A stretch of DNA of 64,000 nt, from positions 22,023,249 through 22,087,248 of the forward strand of contig NC_049980.1 in NCBI RefSeq assembly GCF_000003815.2. Direction: 5' to 3'. The notes beneath the pieces were generated by a model. It was not told where the DNA came from. It ran no database searches and was given only the letters and a program-made list of their open reading frames with translations. The translations under genes were made by a program, and so were the position numbers. This DNA comes from Branchiostoma floridae (Eukaryota > Chordata > Leptocardii > Amphioxiformes > Branchiostomatidae). Shown here piece by piece: positions 1 to 12,296 of this stretch (positions are counted from its first letter, which is position 1; every line of letters begins with the position of its first letter).

Positions 1-1898
1 TACAGCCGGAAAGCCTAGTCTCAGGGGGCAGCCAATGGGCAAAATTGCTGCGCTATACTGATAGCATCTTGTCGCTAACCCTGCAGATTCCCAATATAAC
101 TGCGCATATGGCTTTAAATTGATGGAGAAGAGAGAATTGGTAGAAAAAGAGCCAGCATTTGGCTTCTACCCGGTAATATTGGAGTTTTGTGTGTGAGTTT
201 CGTTTCAAAGGCAAGGTTGTATCATTTTCAGGAATGTGATGAATTGTTTTGATTTTTACCCAACTGGGAAATATGATTTATAAGTAACATTTCACAAACG
301 TGTACAGTATAAAGGTATGCGTTTGCGAAATTTCACTCATATACGTAGACTAGTAGGTTATATTAAGTTCACGTTTTTCGCCAGGAGATAGGATATCTTT
401 ATAGCCCACATGGACCAACTATGGGAAATTGGTTTTGTTAAAGAGCCCGCCTGATGCTCTTCTCTTGGATTACCCTTAACTAGCCAATCTGTCAAAATCA
501 TCCTTACCGGAGTGGCAATGCTGCGACGTGTGATCCTAATCGCGTGTAATGTTCCAGTCGTGCCAGACTGTTCCATTGATGAGAGCATTGGGATGCAGAC
601 GCAGTTCTTCACTTATATTGGGTTCAATTCGTAACGATAGGGACTAGTGAAGACGAAGGTGAAAATTTGCTAGTTCAGGGCTGTTTCATTTATAAATGTA
701 CATTATAGTGTAATTCTTGCCAGTTTCCTGGGTGTAGGGAACTCTGTGCGTATTCCAAAGTGTTTGTCCTTGAAGCTAATATTGATAGGAACTTCATGTT
801 TACGACATGCATGTAATCCGTGTTAAGGTTAATATCATCAGGCATGCATTATGCAAATTGTGCATGCTTTGCACAGTTTACAAGAAAATACCCGTCTACT
901 CCAGGCTTCATTAGAATAACCCACACACCCATCGAGGGATCGAGATCAGTGAAGGGCTGTTCTAAAAAATGAATGCTTCAAGTCAGTAATCCTGCCGACG
1001 GCATTCAATTTACTGGATGACCCGTTTGCGACCTCGAAAGTTACGGCCACCGAACCAGTAAGTGAAATGAGGGGGTCAAGTCAATACTCACGATGGCAGT
1101 CAGAAAAAGAAATGTTTGACTGTCAACCAAGTTGCCCATAAGTTATATTGAGATGACAGAGAAATCTACACATTCGACCCATCAAGAATATCTAATTATA
1201 AGTTACATTAATTTGACACTGACATCACATTATGCAAAGATCCAGTAAATGTGATTATCATATAGCCAGATGGAGTTGGCCAATCAGAGGCCCCCATTTC
1301 CCATGGGTTATCAGGCAGTAACCTCAAAAGTGGTCGGTTATTCTAATAACCGACCACTTTTTGGACCGCACCATTATACAGGGGACAGTCATGAATTTTT
1401 TTTGTACTGTTGTTTGTGTGTAAACCATGCATAACTGTCAAAAATATTATGATTGATTGGTTATGTTAATTAGGGCTCCACATGGGGAATATAGGGATAC
1501 TTGAAAAGGAATTATGCTGATTTTACACATTTTCATTATGGCTTTCTAACGTGATTAAGCCGGTACCTTCCTAAATCACTTCATATATACGTACTTTGTC
1601 GTGCCCAAGTGAAAAGGCTCTGCATGGGGGGTACCAGGACTCCACTTAATACATGTAGTTTGTATTGCAAATAAGCCACATGTTGATGCTGATATGCTAT
1701 CTCACAAACAGATGATTAGTTAAAATTATTAGTTAAATGATGATGATGAAATAGTTTAATGTTTGTATTATATATAGACACTATTGTACAATATATATGT
1801 TGCAAATGTATTTTTACGTAATGTATTAAAGTGTTTATTTGTTATAAAGGAATTTGTGTGAAATAACTGTCAGTTGGATAGGCTATATGATAATAACG
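1..1898. other. Gene-free stretch
   Basis: I see no exon with credible splice sites and no recognisable protein here. The ORFs are short and AT-biased. The only structure I can point to is the perfect hairpin at 1326-1361, listed separately. Confidence 0.6.
1326..1361. repeat. Perfect 17-bp inverted repeat (hairpin)
   Basis: Positions 1326-1342 and 1345-1361 are exact reverse complements separated by only two bases (CT). The arms contain GTGGTCGGTTATT. A short perfect palindrome like this could be the core of a fold-back transposable element or a single insertion scar. It carries no ORF, and I see no clear target duplication outside it. Confidence 0.85.
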
Positions 1899-2090
1899 TT
1901 AATGCCCCGCCTTATCCTCGGTGTATATGGTGAGANNNNNNNNNNNNNNNNNNNNNNNNNNNNNNNNNNNNNNNNNNNNNNNNNNNNNNNNNNNNNNNNN
2001 NNNNNNNNNNNNNNNNNNNNNNNNNNNNNNNNNNNTATCGCACCTGACCAGGGATTATCTCACCATATACACCTCGGGGCGGGGCATTAA
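1899..2090. mobile_element. TTAA-flanked inverted-repeat element interrupted by the gap
   Basis: The left end begins with TTAATGCCCCGCC (1899-1911) and the right end finishes with GGGGCGGGGCATTAA (to 2090). A second matching block, GGTGTATATGGTGAGA on the left (1920-1935), has its reverse complement at 2058-2073. TTAA at both outer edges is the signature of piggyBac-type target duplication, so this is probably a non-autonomous MITE. The arms differ by a small indel. The inner part is unknown because the assembly gap falls inside it. Confidence 0.6.
1936..2035. other. Assembly gap (100 N)
   Basis: A run of exactly 100 N is the usual placeholder for a gap of unknown length. It falls between two inverted-repeat arms, so the break was probably caused by the hairpin itself. 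The true size of this interval is unknown. Confidence 0.99.
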
Positions 2091-3333
2091 CCCTTTATTA
2101 TTCTACACTCTACAGCAAGGGAAAGAGATAAGCAGCAGCATTACATGGCATTTCCTGATTTTTAACATCTACCTCCATGGGTATAGACCCCCTCTCTGGA
2201 TCTTTTCCCCATTTACATTCATGAGCCCTTCCGATCACAGCCGTAGCTTAATCTCATTCGTTCTATTACCTGTGCGGGAGGTGAAGCTCCAGACGTAACA
2301 AGATGACTGCCCCCTCTCACTCCCTCTGCTGCAGCATGATTACATCAGGAGCTGCGCTCGGAACCGGTCAAGTGGAAATACAAGTAGTGTTGGTGTCGTC
2401 TCACGATTATCCGACCTCTGGTGTGTATAGGATCCCTGGGCTGATATCCGATAGGTAATCTATTTATGTTTGCAATGGAGTATGATCCTCAATAACCTGC
2501 TCTAGTCTGTTTCTGATATGGATCAGTTCATAGTGCAATCTCAGTGAAGTAGTTATTGGTCAGGTGTGTTTAAAGAAGGCAGCTTGACAGTCGTTAATGC
2601 ATGTACACGTAGGATTGAGTCTTTATTGTCTTCAATCGTTTCACTTCGAACGTCGTGTCCCCAACTTCACATCAATGAATTCACAACGGTGTACTTCAGT
2701 CAATGGGAAAGGAGTCAAGGACCATGCCAGATGAATTCCTCGCAGGTCCATCAAAGCCTTACTTTCGCCAAGAAGATTATACTAGTATGTGCACGTGTGG
2801 GATTTCCTTCTTGTCTGTCTGAGAACATCATAAGTTGAGAAGTCTGGATGGATCTTTATGATATTTGTATTGGTTTGGTGTTAAGAATTAAGAAACAAGT
2901 AGGACGTATGCTTCAATTATGCTAAAAACTGGAACGGCATACATGTGTTATTCAATTCGAGGGGAACATTAAAGGATATAGATAAATCATGACCTATTTT
3001 GTATAACCAAAAAAGGATATTGTATGAATGTCTTAGTGGGAAATGATGGCGTATTCATACTAGTGACACATGCAGGTTAGATAAAGGTGAATGTCATACA
3101 TAGAATATAGAAACAACAGCTTCCTAAAGAAGGTTACTAGTATTTACAACATCTGTGATTTAGAGAGAGGAGATAATGAATCCATGTAAAGCCATATGGT
3201 TAGAAACATCTGTGCATATCGTTTGCATACAATGAGACAACATTACGTGGCTAAGATATGAGGTCGTAGATCTCTAGTTTGGCATTGCTACCAGTGATGG
3301 CACAAAGGCTGTTGATTTTTTGTGCCTTGTGCG
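2091..3333. other. Gene-free stretch
   Basis: No exon, RNA gene or clear repeat was recognised. The 90-codon open frame at 2566-2838 resembles no family I know and has no splice context. Confidence 0.6.
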
Positions 3334-3915
3334 TACGAGGGGCGTGCAATAAGTAATGGTCCTGACCCACTTCCAGTTGTCTGATCTAAATGAAATTTTG
3401 TATGTGTAATAATTCATATCTCTATGGGTTATGTTGCAAAAGACAGCTCTGAACTAATTGTGGTTTCTGATTTACTGGTGTTTGAACTTAGTCAGGTGCG
3501 AAATGGACCAGGTGTGAAATGGAACCAGTTGAGTGTCGCGCAGTGATCCGGTTTTTGTATTTGAAAGGACGCACACAAAAGAAGACTTTTGATGAAATAA
3601 ATGAAACTTATGGTGATGATGCCCCATCATATGACCTTGTAAAACGCTGGCATCCTGAATTCAAACGTGGCTGGAAGTCTGTGGAAACAGCTCCCAGACC
3701 TGGTCGTCCCTCTTGTGCCATTGATGAGGCATCAGTTGGAGGACCAACCTGGGGTGTCCTACAAAATCGGTGTCCAGAGCTGCATCAAACGATGGGAGAA
3801 ATGCATAACTCTGGGTGATTCCTATGAAGAGAAAGACTAATAACTGTGCCAAGTTTCATTAATCTCCTGCTATGGGAAATGGGTCAGGACCATTACTAAT
3901 TGCACGCCCCTCGTA
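3334..3915 (+). mobile_element. Internally deleted mariner-type DNA transposon
   Basis: The ends are near-perfect inverted repeats of about 35 bp: CGAGGGGCGTGCAAT at 3336 and its reverse complement ending at 3913, continuing through the block GTAATGGTCCTGACCCA. A TA dinucleotide sits directly outside each end (3334-3335 and 3914-3915), the normal Tc1/mariner target duplication. The element is 578 bp, against about 1.3 kb for an intact mariner, and the inside keeps only both tips of the transposase. It cannot encode an active transposase, but with intact ends it could still be moved by one supplied in trans. Confidence 0.92.
3519..3839 (+). pseudogene. Remnant mariner transposase (N- and C-terminal tips only)
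   Basis: From the ATG at 3519 the frame reads a helix-turn-helix start (RAVIRFLYLKGRTQKKTFDE) followed by a WHPEFKRG and RPGRPS region, typical of mariner N-terminal DNA-binding domains. After about residue 72 the frame changes character and stops at 3818. In another frame, positions 3757-3839 encode a typical mariner C-terminal tip (CIKRWEKCITLG, stop TAA). The catalytic DDD/D core is entirely missing. One internal deletion with a frame shift near 3725-3757 explains the structure. Dead gene. Confidence 0.88.
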
Positions 3916-6900
3916 TACTACTGCCGATGCCGCTATACATATACACGCATAATGAACGAGTACATCAGCCTACATCTCTTCACCGTTATTTGTTACTCCA
4001 TCGGTCATTCTAATCATCAAACAAAACGAAATAACCAATTTGCTCTGTTCAACGATGTAGATGAGTATTTTCTTGTAGAGAAGCATTTGAAAGTGCTATA
4101 TTCTGAATACTCTATTTACTGCTGTGTCCAGTTGCTGTTGTGCTTCTGGACAATTCATGAATCCAGACAGCAAGCTGTCCCCTTCGATAACCCCATAGGT
4201 CACGCATGCAACATTTAGCACGTCGGAACAATCGCTTCGCATAAACTTGCATTAGCTTCCTTAAAAGGGAAAAGCTTTCTGATCAATTGACCGAGAAAAG
4301 AATTATCGATTTTTTCACTTTAATCGGGCGTGGGCACGTACATATACATCTAACAAGCTCATTGGAATGGATGTAGTGTTGGCCGATGGATGTTTCAGTA
4401 ATTCCCGCTCTTTCTCTGATGCTCGCATTTTACGTCCCCTTAGATGTGCAGTTGTCGTGATGTGGTACTCTTCACGTGATCCCATCGGAGTGTTGTACAA
4501 CCCCTCGGTGAATGTTGAGCACGCCAGTCCTCTCACTAGTATTTCAGACGAGGTGTACGTGGTGGCGTGAGTGCGTCCAGTAAATGGCCATGTTAGCGCC
4601 AATGGAGCGGGCAGTCTTTTGTTGAGCTTATCCGGCCGGAATCATAAAGCACTACGAGAGCCTGGAATTCCTTCACATCTATGGAGAAGACTGCAGGTTT
4701 GCAACCTGCATGAGTGAAGAGAAGGACACTGGCATGACAGTTTGACTGGAAATGTTACGACCTGGAGTGGTTGGTACATGAGAACCACCGCGTGCCAGGG
4801 TTAAGTATTATACTACTAATCACAGCCGCAGATTTGTCACGATGAGAGAGGCTGTACGAGAGTTGCTGGGTGCACAGTAGGCCACGGGGCGTTACAGAGG
4901 CTAGCCGTGTGGCAGTAATCACGGATTGCACGGGAACACACCTGATCTGAAAGATGACACTGTTCTACACCACTGAGTTCGCAGTTGTTCACTGGACTGG
5001 ATGTAACTGTTGCTGAATCTTGTGCTTGACTGACTGCTTCACAGAGGTAAGAGGAATTGATTACTTGTTATTGTATGTTCGTATGCTGATGCAAGGTACT
5101 ACGATGAGTGGGCCCGGTGTTTTGCCATCTACCAACAAGTGACGAGGCGGAAAGTTGGAATAGATGATATCCTAGCTGCACTCGTGTATTGACCATGGGT
5201 AGGCAAATTCCTACACTGAATACCCCATCAGATCGTGATTCACAGTCACATTCATAATGTTAACGTTACGTGCGGCACCACGCCCCATTCATTGGTACAT
5301 TAATTAATTAATCCCTGAGCAGATGTCCTGAGGATCGTGACTGTCCTCTTCTGAATTCACAGTATTCACACAGAAAAATAACGCTCTGTCCTACAGGAGC
5401 TGAAAACACCATTACTGTGTGGTTGTATGCATGGGTTGTATGGTGTTCCTGCACGGTACATATTTCATTGACCGCTCTTCGGTTATCTCATTCCCTGGAG
5501 CGGATACACTTCATCAGTAACCACAGTTAAACTGGGGCGGTCCGCACGGATACGGACGGACTGAAAAGCCTTTATCCACAGGGACTACTCACAATCCAAA
5601 TCCCCTTCTACAATGTCAGATAACAACCGAGAATAATGATGACCGATTTCATGTTTGACCATGATGTGATCCCGGTGCCTCAGGTCTGTAGCCTTCCCGT
5701 ACCTAAGCCCACTCCAGTTTGTTTTCATCAATGTTCAAGTAGCTATTCATTCGTGCACGATGGCTTTATTTACCTTTCCACCACCGCGCGTTTGACACAG
5801 TTTCCTAACCTTGGACATGTCAAGATACGATGACACCAAAGTAGGCCATGGGGTCGTATAGATATTACAATAAGGGGTAATAAACACATGAAATAAGATT
5901 TTGTAATAACAATACGCAAGTCAATAACAATCATGACACACATTTTCAGGAGATTCCATGAAGACATTACTGTTTCTGCATACTGTTGGATTGTAAGATC
6001 GTCGTGGATCTTTATATACACGTATATGTTTATAGGATAGAGACTCTGATCTTCTTGCATAACCGCCGATTCTATCTGTAGAGATCATGATCGGAGTCTC
6101 AGTCGACATGCTTCGTCCAGCCAAGGTCCAGCTTTCACCAACCACACAATACACTCTTGCGAAAGGTATTCTCCTACGCAGAGCCTCGCTTGCGGCTAAT
6201 GTAGTAAGTATACTTTGGTGGCTCTGCCGGGCCGGGCTGAGGTTTCCACTACTGTGGGCGTGGACGCCTACCGGCTATCAGCCAATCAGAGAATTGCCTT
6301 AATGCCATTTTTCTCACCAGATCTAATTGACTGACAGCTGTTTAAAGGCCACGTCTACAAGAGTACAAATATCGGTCCAGCTTTAATAGCGCAGCCTGCC
6401 CAAGGTGCACCTCATGGGCCTCTGGCGAGGCTTTGCTACGGTAGGAGACTGGTAAGAGGCAGAATAACTGATTTCTTCCCGTGAGGCCCGATTATATGGA
6501 CCCATATAACTAGACGTGTATAAAAGCGCATCACCCTGTCAGGTTTGATGCCCGTCTGGTCTTGTTGTGATGCAGGAAGTATTACCCTTAATGACCTCGG
6601 GGTCAGCATGGCGAGTTTTCCCATTCAAATCCAACAAGTTGCATCGCAAATTCTTGTACCGCGTTTTCCACTTCGTTGAAAAAGAATAAACACAGAATTT
6701 GGATCTCCCTCGGCATGCACCTTCGTTGCCCATCGTTGTGACTCGTGGACTAGATTTTCAATTTTTGCAAAATGTCAATTAAATATCCCCTTCCTTCTAA
6801 AATAGGAAGATTCAAGTGTACTGAAACCTTGTGCCGTATACAAAACCCAATAACCAGTTTCTATTGATGTCGGAAATGTTCCAAATATTCTGATTTCGAC

Positions 6901-8648
6901 CCGTTCCCATTACGCATGACCCTACGCTTTCGGTGCATGTAATAAAGGCACTGGATCTAGCCGAATTGCTGTATGTGGGTCTCCCGCGAGGAGCTTGCTG
7001 AAAGGTCGCCATAGAGAAACGGGAAATTGAAGCCATAGAAATGCAAGACGTAGACTGATTGTGGGTAATCTTCACCCATGCAGTTGGAATTGAGATGACC
7101 CAAATATTTGCCACGCTAAGACAAAAATGTACATCAATTTTCAACCCAAGAAAACTCGGACGCGAGATTACCTCAAGAACTTACAATACCTGATTTGTCG
7201 TCGTCCATATCATCCATTCAATGGAGAATAAAATAGGCGTCTTTACTAAGAAATCAATGGTAGCTGGCGGAAAACGATTAAGAAAATTCAGCTGAGATGG
7301 GTATCGTTAAGAATTGCGCTGCCAGTGGCCATTGTGTTGTAACGTGTCATTTGTCCGTGATGAAGGTTGTGATTTGATGTGCTATCGAACGTCTGCGCAG
7401 CGTAACCGTCCGACGGAATAGCCGTGGAAGAATGAGGACACCCCTGTGTGCTTTGATTGTATCCTCGAGATCAATAATGTCTTCAATCACACCTTGAATA
7501 CCTGTAATATACACGACAGCTCATTTTACAGTTCATCTATACTTCACATTAAAGTAGTAAATTCTCGTACAAGGAATCAAATGTTTTCCCCAAAAAGCTG
7601 GAGGAGAATGATCATTGTTGTGTCGGTTCAGTTGGTAAACTGGATATATCTTGTCCTCTTTTATAGCATACCTGTACCTGTATCTTTATAGCCGGCATAA
7701 CCGCCCTTCAGCGCAAGAAACCAGCTTCGCAGGCACGCGGCGCGACAGCAGCTTGAGATATTATACTGAACGACCTGTCACACCTATTAAACTGATATGT
7801 ATCTCTACGAGTTATAACCTCAAAGCAGGGCTACACTTGGCAAGACAATATTCATGGGTCAAAACAATTTCCAGGCGGCCACCACTTGCTTGGATCATCC
7901 ATGGATACTGTCTTGTCAGTGGATCTGCCTGGAGATTATGCGATCTGCTCCTCAGCTCCTCTCGCTCAGTAATGAGAGCTACTCACACTTGCTGAGAGTA
8001 ATTTCGCCTCAAGTTGCCGTGCTAATGACGTAATTACAGTCCGATTCTTCAAACTCAGGCACCACAAGCTCTGGTCCGGGGCTATTCATTGCTTTTACGA
8101 TCGGTGTGTCAACGTTCTAAAACTTGTGAGGTTTGAATGACAGGCTGCAATCTATTCGCGATCAATCAGAGGATCAATCACAGATAGTCAACCTAATCAC
8201 ATATATTGGCGGGTTAATTGACCCACTAATCAAGTTAGTAATGCATCGATGGCTAGAGTAATTGATTTTTCTTCAAAATGATTGACAAATATGAGTAAAC
8301 TAAGTTGGCTGACTGACCTAGTTATTAATTCCGTTGGTTGATTTGTGACATCAATTCATTGATGGATTCCAAGAAAGCTATTTGACTCAGAGGTTGACAA
8401 AATTGAGAATGAGAGGTATACGATACGAATACTCATGCAATTTTTTTTATCAACGTCTTGTGCAGTCAATCCAAGAAATGTGTCCAGAGCAGGTATGGTC
8501 ACTCTTCCCAATCCCAGACGAATGTTGAGAGTCCGTAAGCTAGCCTGGGTACCGTCTCTTCGTAGATCTCAACAAGCAACTTGTGACACAGAGTCACAGA
8601 CTGACAGAGGGAGCCAGCGGTATAAACTACGGAGGATCCGTAAGGCCC
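3916..8648. other. Long gene-free stretch
   Basis: I could not support any gene over these 4.7 kb. The open frames are under 115 codons, have no family resemblance and no splice-site pairs. A 21-bp word at 6636-6656 recurs exactly at 29272-29292. A small palindrome, GCAGGTTTGCAACCTGC, lies near 4692. Confidence 0.55.
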
Positions 8649-8858
8649 ACGTCACATTTCCAAACCAGGGCCCAGTCGGGCAGCTTTCGTGAACGAAAAG
8701 TATGACAATAAAGTGCATCAAACTACACAAGACTTTACGTCTTAGCGAGAGTCTACGAGGATAGCTGTGAGTATTATTTGTGTATTTCTTTACGTATATA
8801 TTTCTATTTTAGTCGTCACAAACAGCCCGGCCGGGCCCCGGCTTGGAAATGTGGCGTT
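8649..8858. repeat. Inverted pair of a dispersed GC-rich repeat
   Basis: The block at 8649-8690 (minus strand: GCCCGACTGGGCCCTGGTTT then GGAAATGTGACG) is matched in opposite orientation by 8823-8858 (GCCCGGCCGGGCCCCGGCTT then GGAAATGTGGCG). A third, plus-strand relative is at 50663-50702 inside a CCDC87 intron. The two facing copies here enclose about 130 bp and look like the ends of a non-autonomous element. No ORF is involved. Confidence 0.6.
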
Positions 8859-10953
8859 AGCTTGGCCGGGATTACAAAGGAATTCCAACCATCACATTAC
8901 GCCCAGGCAGATCAAAATCAATCTGCCGGCAGTCGGGATGATGGACGACAAGGCGGTGGAGGTTGCTTCCTCGTCTTGACCCCTTTCAAAACGCAGAGAC
9001 CTTCAGGGGATCAAGGAAAAACGACATGTAGAGAAGAAGCGGGAGGTGTGTTCAGCGGTAGAAAGGACTGTAGAACAAAGCCGGGCTAGGATCGACAGAC
9101 GCTGTAATGTTATATTTCAGCCTTTCCACATTATAGATAACGTGTTCTCGGAGGAAGAAAAAAGACAGCAACAATGGCCATTTGCATTGTTGTGGTGTGG
9201 TGTGGTGTGCTTGTACTTTGTGGCAGCCAGGCATGTACATCACTTCACTGAAAATTCGATTCCTAGGAAAATACCACATATCCATTGTCTATGACCAATT
9301 ATTAAGTTTACTTGACCCAATGGATGACCTCTAAAAAAAACATGGCAGCGTACGCTGAATTGTGTGCATTTTAGACATACAAAATGTGCAAAATGTAGCT
9401 TAAATATACAATTACGAGGAAATGATAAAAGCAATGTACAATCGAAACAAATACTTGTAATTTCCTGAATAAAAATTATTTTGCTTTGGAGGAAATACAT
9501 AATAACAGTGATGAAGAATAACTCATTTAACCCCGTATTTAATCTGGTGTTTTACTGCAGCTATAACCGTTGATGGATTACCATTTAGTATTTGGTGCAA
9601 CAGTTTAATAAATGTGCCAGATTACAACACCTGATTCCAATATCGTACAGTATGTTCTCTGGGAGAGCTAATAGATATGTATGGAAATAAGGACGAATAT
9701 AGCACCAATTGGATGATACCAGTGTTTACATAGGACTTTGGCACATCTATTCATTATTAAAAATGGGGTGTCAACATTTCAGATAGCGCCAAAAGATCAA
9801 CATACATATGGACAGAGATGATTGTTGTCTATCAATTTCAGAACAAACTACCACTAGGAACAACTTGTCCAAATAACGACAGTAAACTCTCTCGCACTGG
9901 CACTACCAACATCAATAAACTGGCGCATTTCATTAAACTTCCCCCAATCATTGATAGTAAGAGACGAAACAGCTGAGATGGATTCTACAATTTGTCTTTG
10001 TAAACACGCGGGAACCAGCGTGGACAGAGAAGACGAAATGAAAACAGCCATCATAGAATGAGGTTTCTACATTGACATACTACACTCTTAGTGATGAAAC
10101 GCGGAACCGCAAAGATAAAGTTTGACGAATAACTTGCCCATGGAAACACCAGACTGACTAGCAGAAATGATATGGTAATAGACATTCTGCATTCAACTCC
10201 ATTCCATACACATTGACATATACATCTCTGACATTTTTATCAGTGGAAATCATTCTTAAGGAAAACGAATTGGTAAAAGACCGATCTTTATGTACAACCT
10301 TTCAGATGTCTAAATCAAAGGAATTAAACGATAGACACTGCTATTGCAAACACGCAATTTCCGGTGCAGTATTCTATGGCAGGTTGAATAATCATATGCA
10401 TTTGTTGGTTCTGAGCTCTGTGCAATATTCTTAGCAAAGGAAGAAATATACCAGTCCCCGTATAGTCTACTTGATATGAATATATATGTTCCTTATCTTT
10501 TAAAATGCAAACGTAGATTTTCTTACTGAGAGATAAATAGAGAAAAGTATGAAAGATTTTCTATGGTATGACCCCGCTAGATACTCATATATTTTGACCC
10601 TCCTTTGCATTTGACTTTGACAACACAATTACACGGTCGGGATGCTCATGCATTTCCTTGAGAGAGACATTTGACCCGAGATGTAGCCCTAAGGTAGATT
10701 CATTACCCATAATTATCGTCTGAGCGTAATTGAAAAGTTACCGGGGGAAAATCCCCATGCTGCATGGTGAAGGCATTGTGCTATTAAGAACCAATGGTCA
10801 GTTGGGAACCATACCGTACTGTTAACGAGTCTCCCCCAGAAAGGGGTGTTGCGCTGTCTGATCCAGCTGCGTGTAGTCATCTGGTCGCTCCCTCGATCCG
10901 CCTTATCCAGTGGCAGGCGATAGATGCTGCCGGGTTTCTGAGGGTCAACAGCA
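8859..10953. other. Gene-free stretch
   Basis: No gene recognised. A small (TGTGG)n-type repeat lies at 9191-9209. The rest is AT-rich sequence with scattered short frames. Confidence 0.55.
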
Positions 10954-10954
10954 A

Positions 10955-11116
10955 CGCCACCCATGTTGGTTTATGTTAATAACACCCCTATGTTATGATG
11001 GTTTAGTCCGACCACCGACTCCTGCCGTACGGCCATGTCTGAATAAAGCTCCTCAAGTTAGTTGCACTTGTGTCGCCCGTGAGTCGTCCCTTTAGCGATC
11101 CTTGTACCCACTGGCG
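10955..11116 (+). repeat. 5' LTR
   Basis: This 162-bp copy starts CGCCACCCATG and ends CCCACTGGCG, giving a 5-bp terminal inverted repeat CGCCA/TGGCG. It contains an AATAAA signal (in TCTGAATAAAGC, about two-thirds along) followed by a T/G-rich stretch, consistent with the R/U5 polyadenylation region of a retroelement. No TATA box stands out. The repeat boundary coincides exactly with the start of the primer-binding site. Confidence 0.87.
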
Positions 11117-11127
11117 TGGTGGCAGCG
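11117..11127 (+). other. Primer-binding site for tRNA-Leu
   Basis: TGGTGGCAGCG is the reverse complement of CGCTGCCA plus CCA, the mature 3' end of animal cytosolic tRNA-Leu (AAG/TAG type). It begins at the first base after the LTR. The bases beyond it (TCGGGATCTCGAA) also resemble a tRNA T-arm complement, extending the possible pairing with mismatches. Confidence 0.8.
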
Positions 11128-12296
11128 TCGGGATCTCGAAACCCACTCACCGATTCGATAACTGCATCGAAAACGCCGCAAATGACTTCAAGGATTCGCA
11201 CCTAGCGTCCGTGAGAGCACACCCAAAGCAACAACCTTCAGACCAGCCATGGCAAAACGGATTTCTTAAAGCTGGAAAGGCTACGCGATCTTCCAGTCCT
11301 ACTACGCCATTCACCCACCCGATGGGCCAGTGCGAGAGGATCCAAGGTGAAGACCGCGACCTTATCCGCCACCGAAAATCCGGAATATTTCCTCGCTAGC
11401 GCCGCCCCACGTGCGCTCCATACCGGCGGAACAGCCGCCATCTTGTCACTTCCAAAGTAAACTTCGCGCCGCGGCCCGTCGTGAGGCCCTGATCTACACG
11501 TCATCCCTGGTTCCAGCGTAGTCATATACCCAGCGGATGGGTTTGACTGGCGTGTGAAGACGCAGGGAGTAGACCAGCGTGAGTTTTTGCTGGTTTTCGC
11601 ATCTTGACTAACACTTCGTATTCTCTGTGGCGAGCCCCGATCGTCCACCCAGCTTGTGTTTATCATAATTTCACCCAAATCATCCACGACTTCGGAGACG
11701 AGACTCGTTTGATCCTTTGTTCACTCATCGCCTCCAGAGACATAACCATCAAGGCTTGTACTGTGCATTCATCGTGTTATTGTTTCATCAAGCGTTCTTT
11801 AATCTATAAATCCACTATTTTACCGGACCTCCCTCTCCCCGTGTTAAGCAACGGATCGTCCCAACAACATTCGGTCGGGATATTCCATCTTTGTCGGATT
11901 GACAATTAGCGAAAACTATGCAGTAACATTGCCACGGATGTGCATCAGTACAATCTCCAGAACCGTTCAAACTACTCCCATCTCCCAATTTGTATCGGAG
12001 CACCAATACGGTTCCGTCTCCGTGCCAGGATATGAGAAAATCTCACCGGAAAAGTTCGTCATCCACCCCCCACCCCCACACCCCCGACGTTCGACAAACG
12101 TCACAACACGCCGGCCGCCGTTTGCCTTTCTTTGTTGACTTCAGTTTCGGAGAGACGCCTGGCGAACTCACAGCAGAAATAACGGTACGATCAGGTCTTC
12201 TCTAGTACTTGTCGATGACTAGTCAGACTACGAATAAATATACCAGAAATTATACGGCCCAAACCTCGGCATTGTATCGTCCATCAGCTTGTCAGC
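11128..12296 (+). other. Retroelement leader, no convincing gag
   Basis: This is the region between primer site and protease-like ORF, where gag would lie. The plus-strand frames are broken and I see no CCHC zinc knuckle or capsid-like motif. An open minus-strand frame at 11238-11687 (149 codons) is most likely a chance shadow. C-rich tracts occur at 12063-12082. Confidence 0.5.

Noticed and set aside
11238-11687. 149-codon open frame on the minus strand inside the LTR element
   Set aside because: It runs against the element's direction, resembles no known protein, and open frames arise easily in this GC-richer leader.
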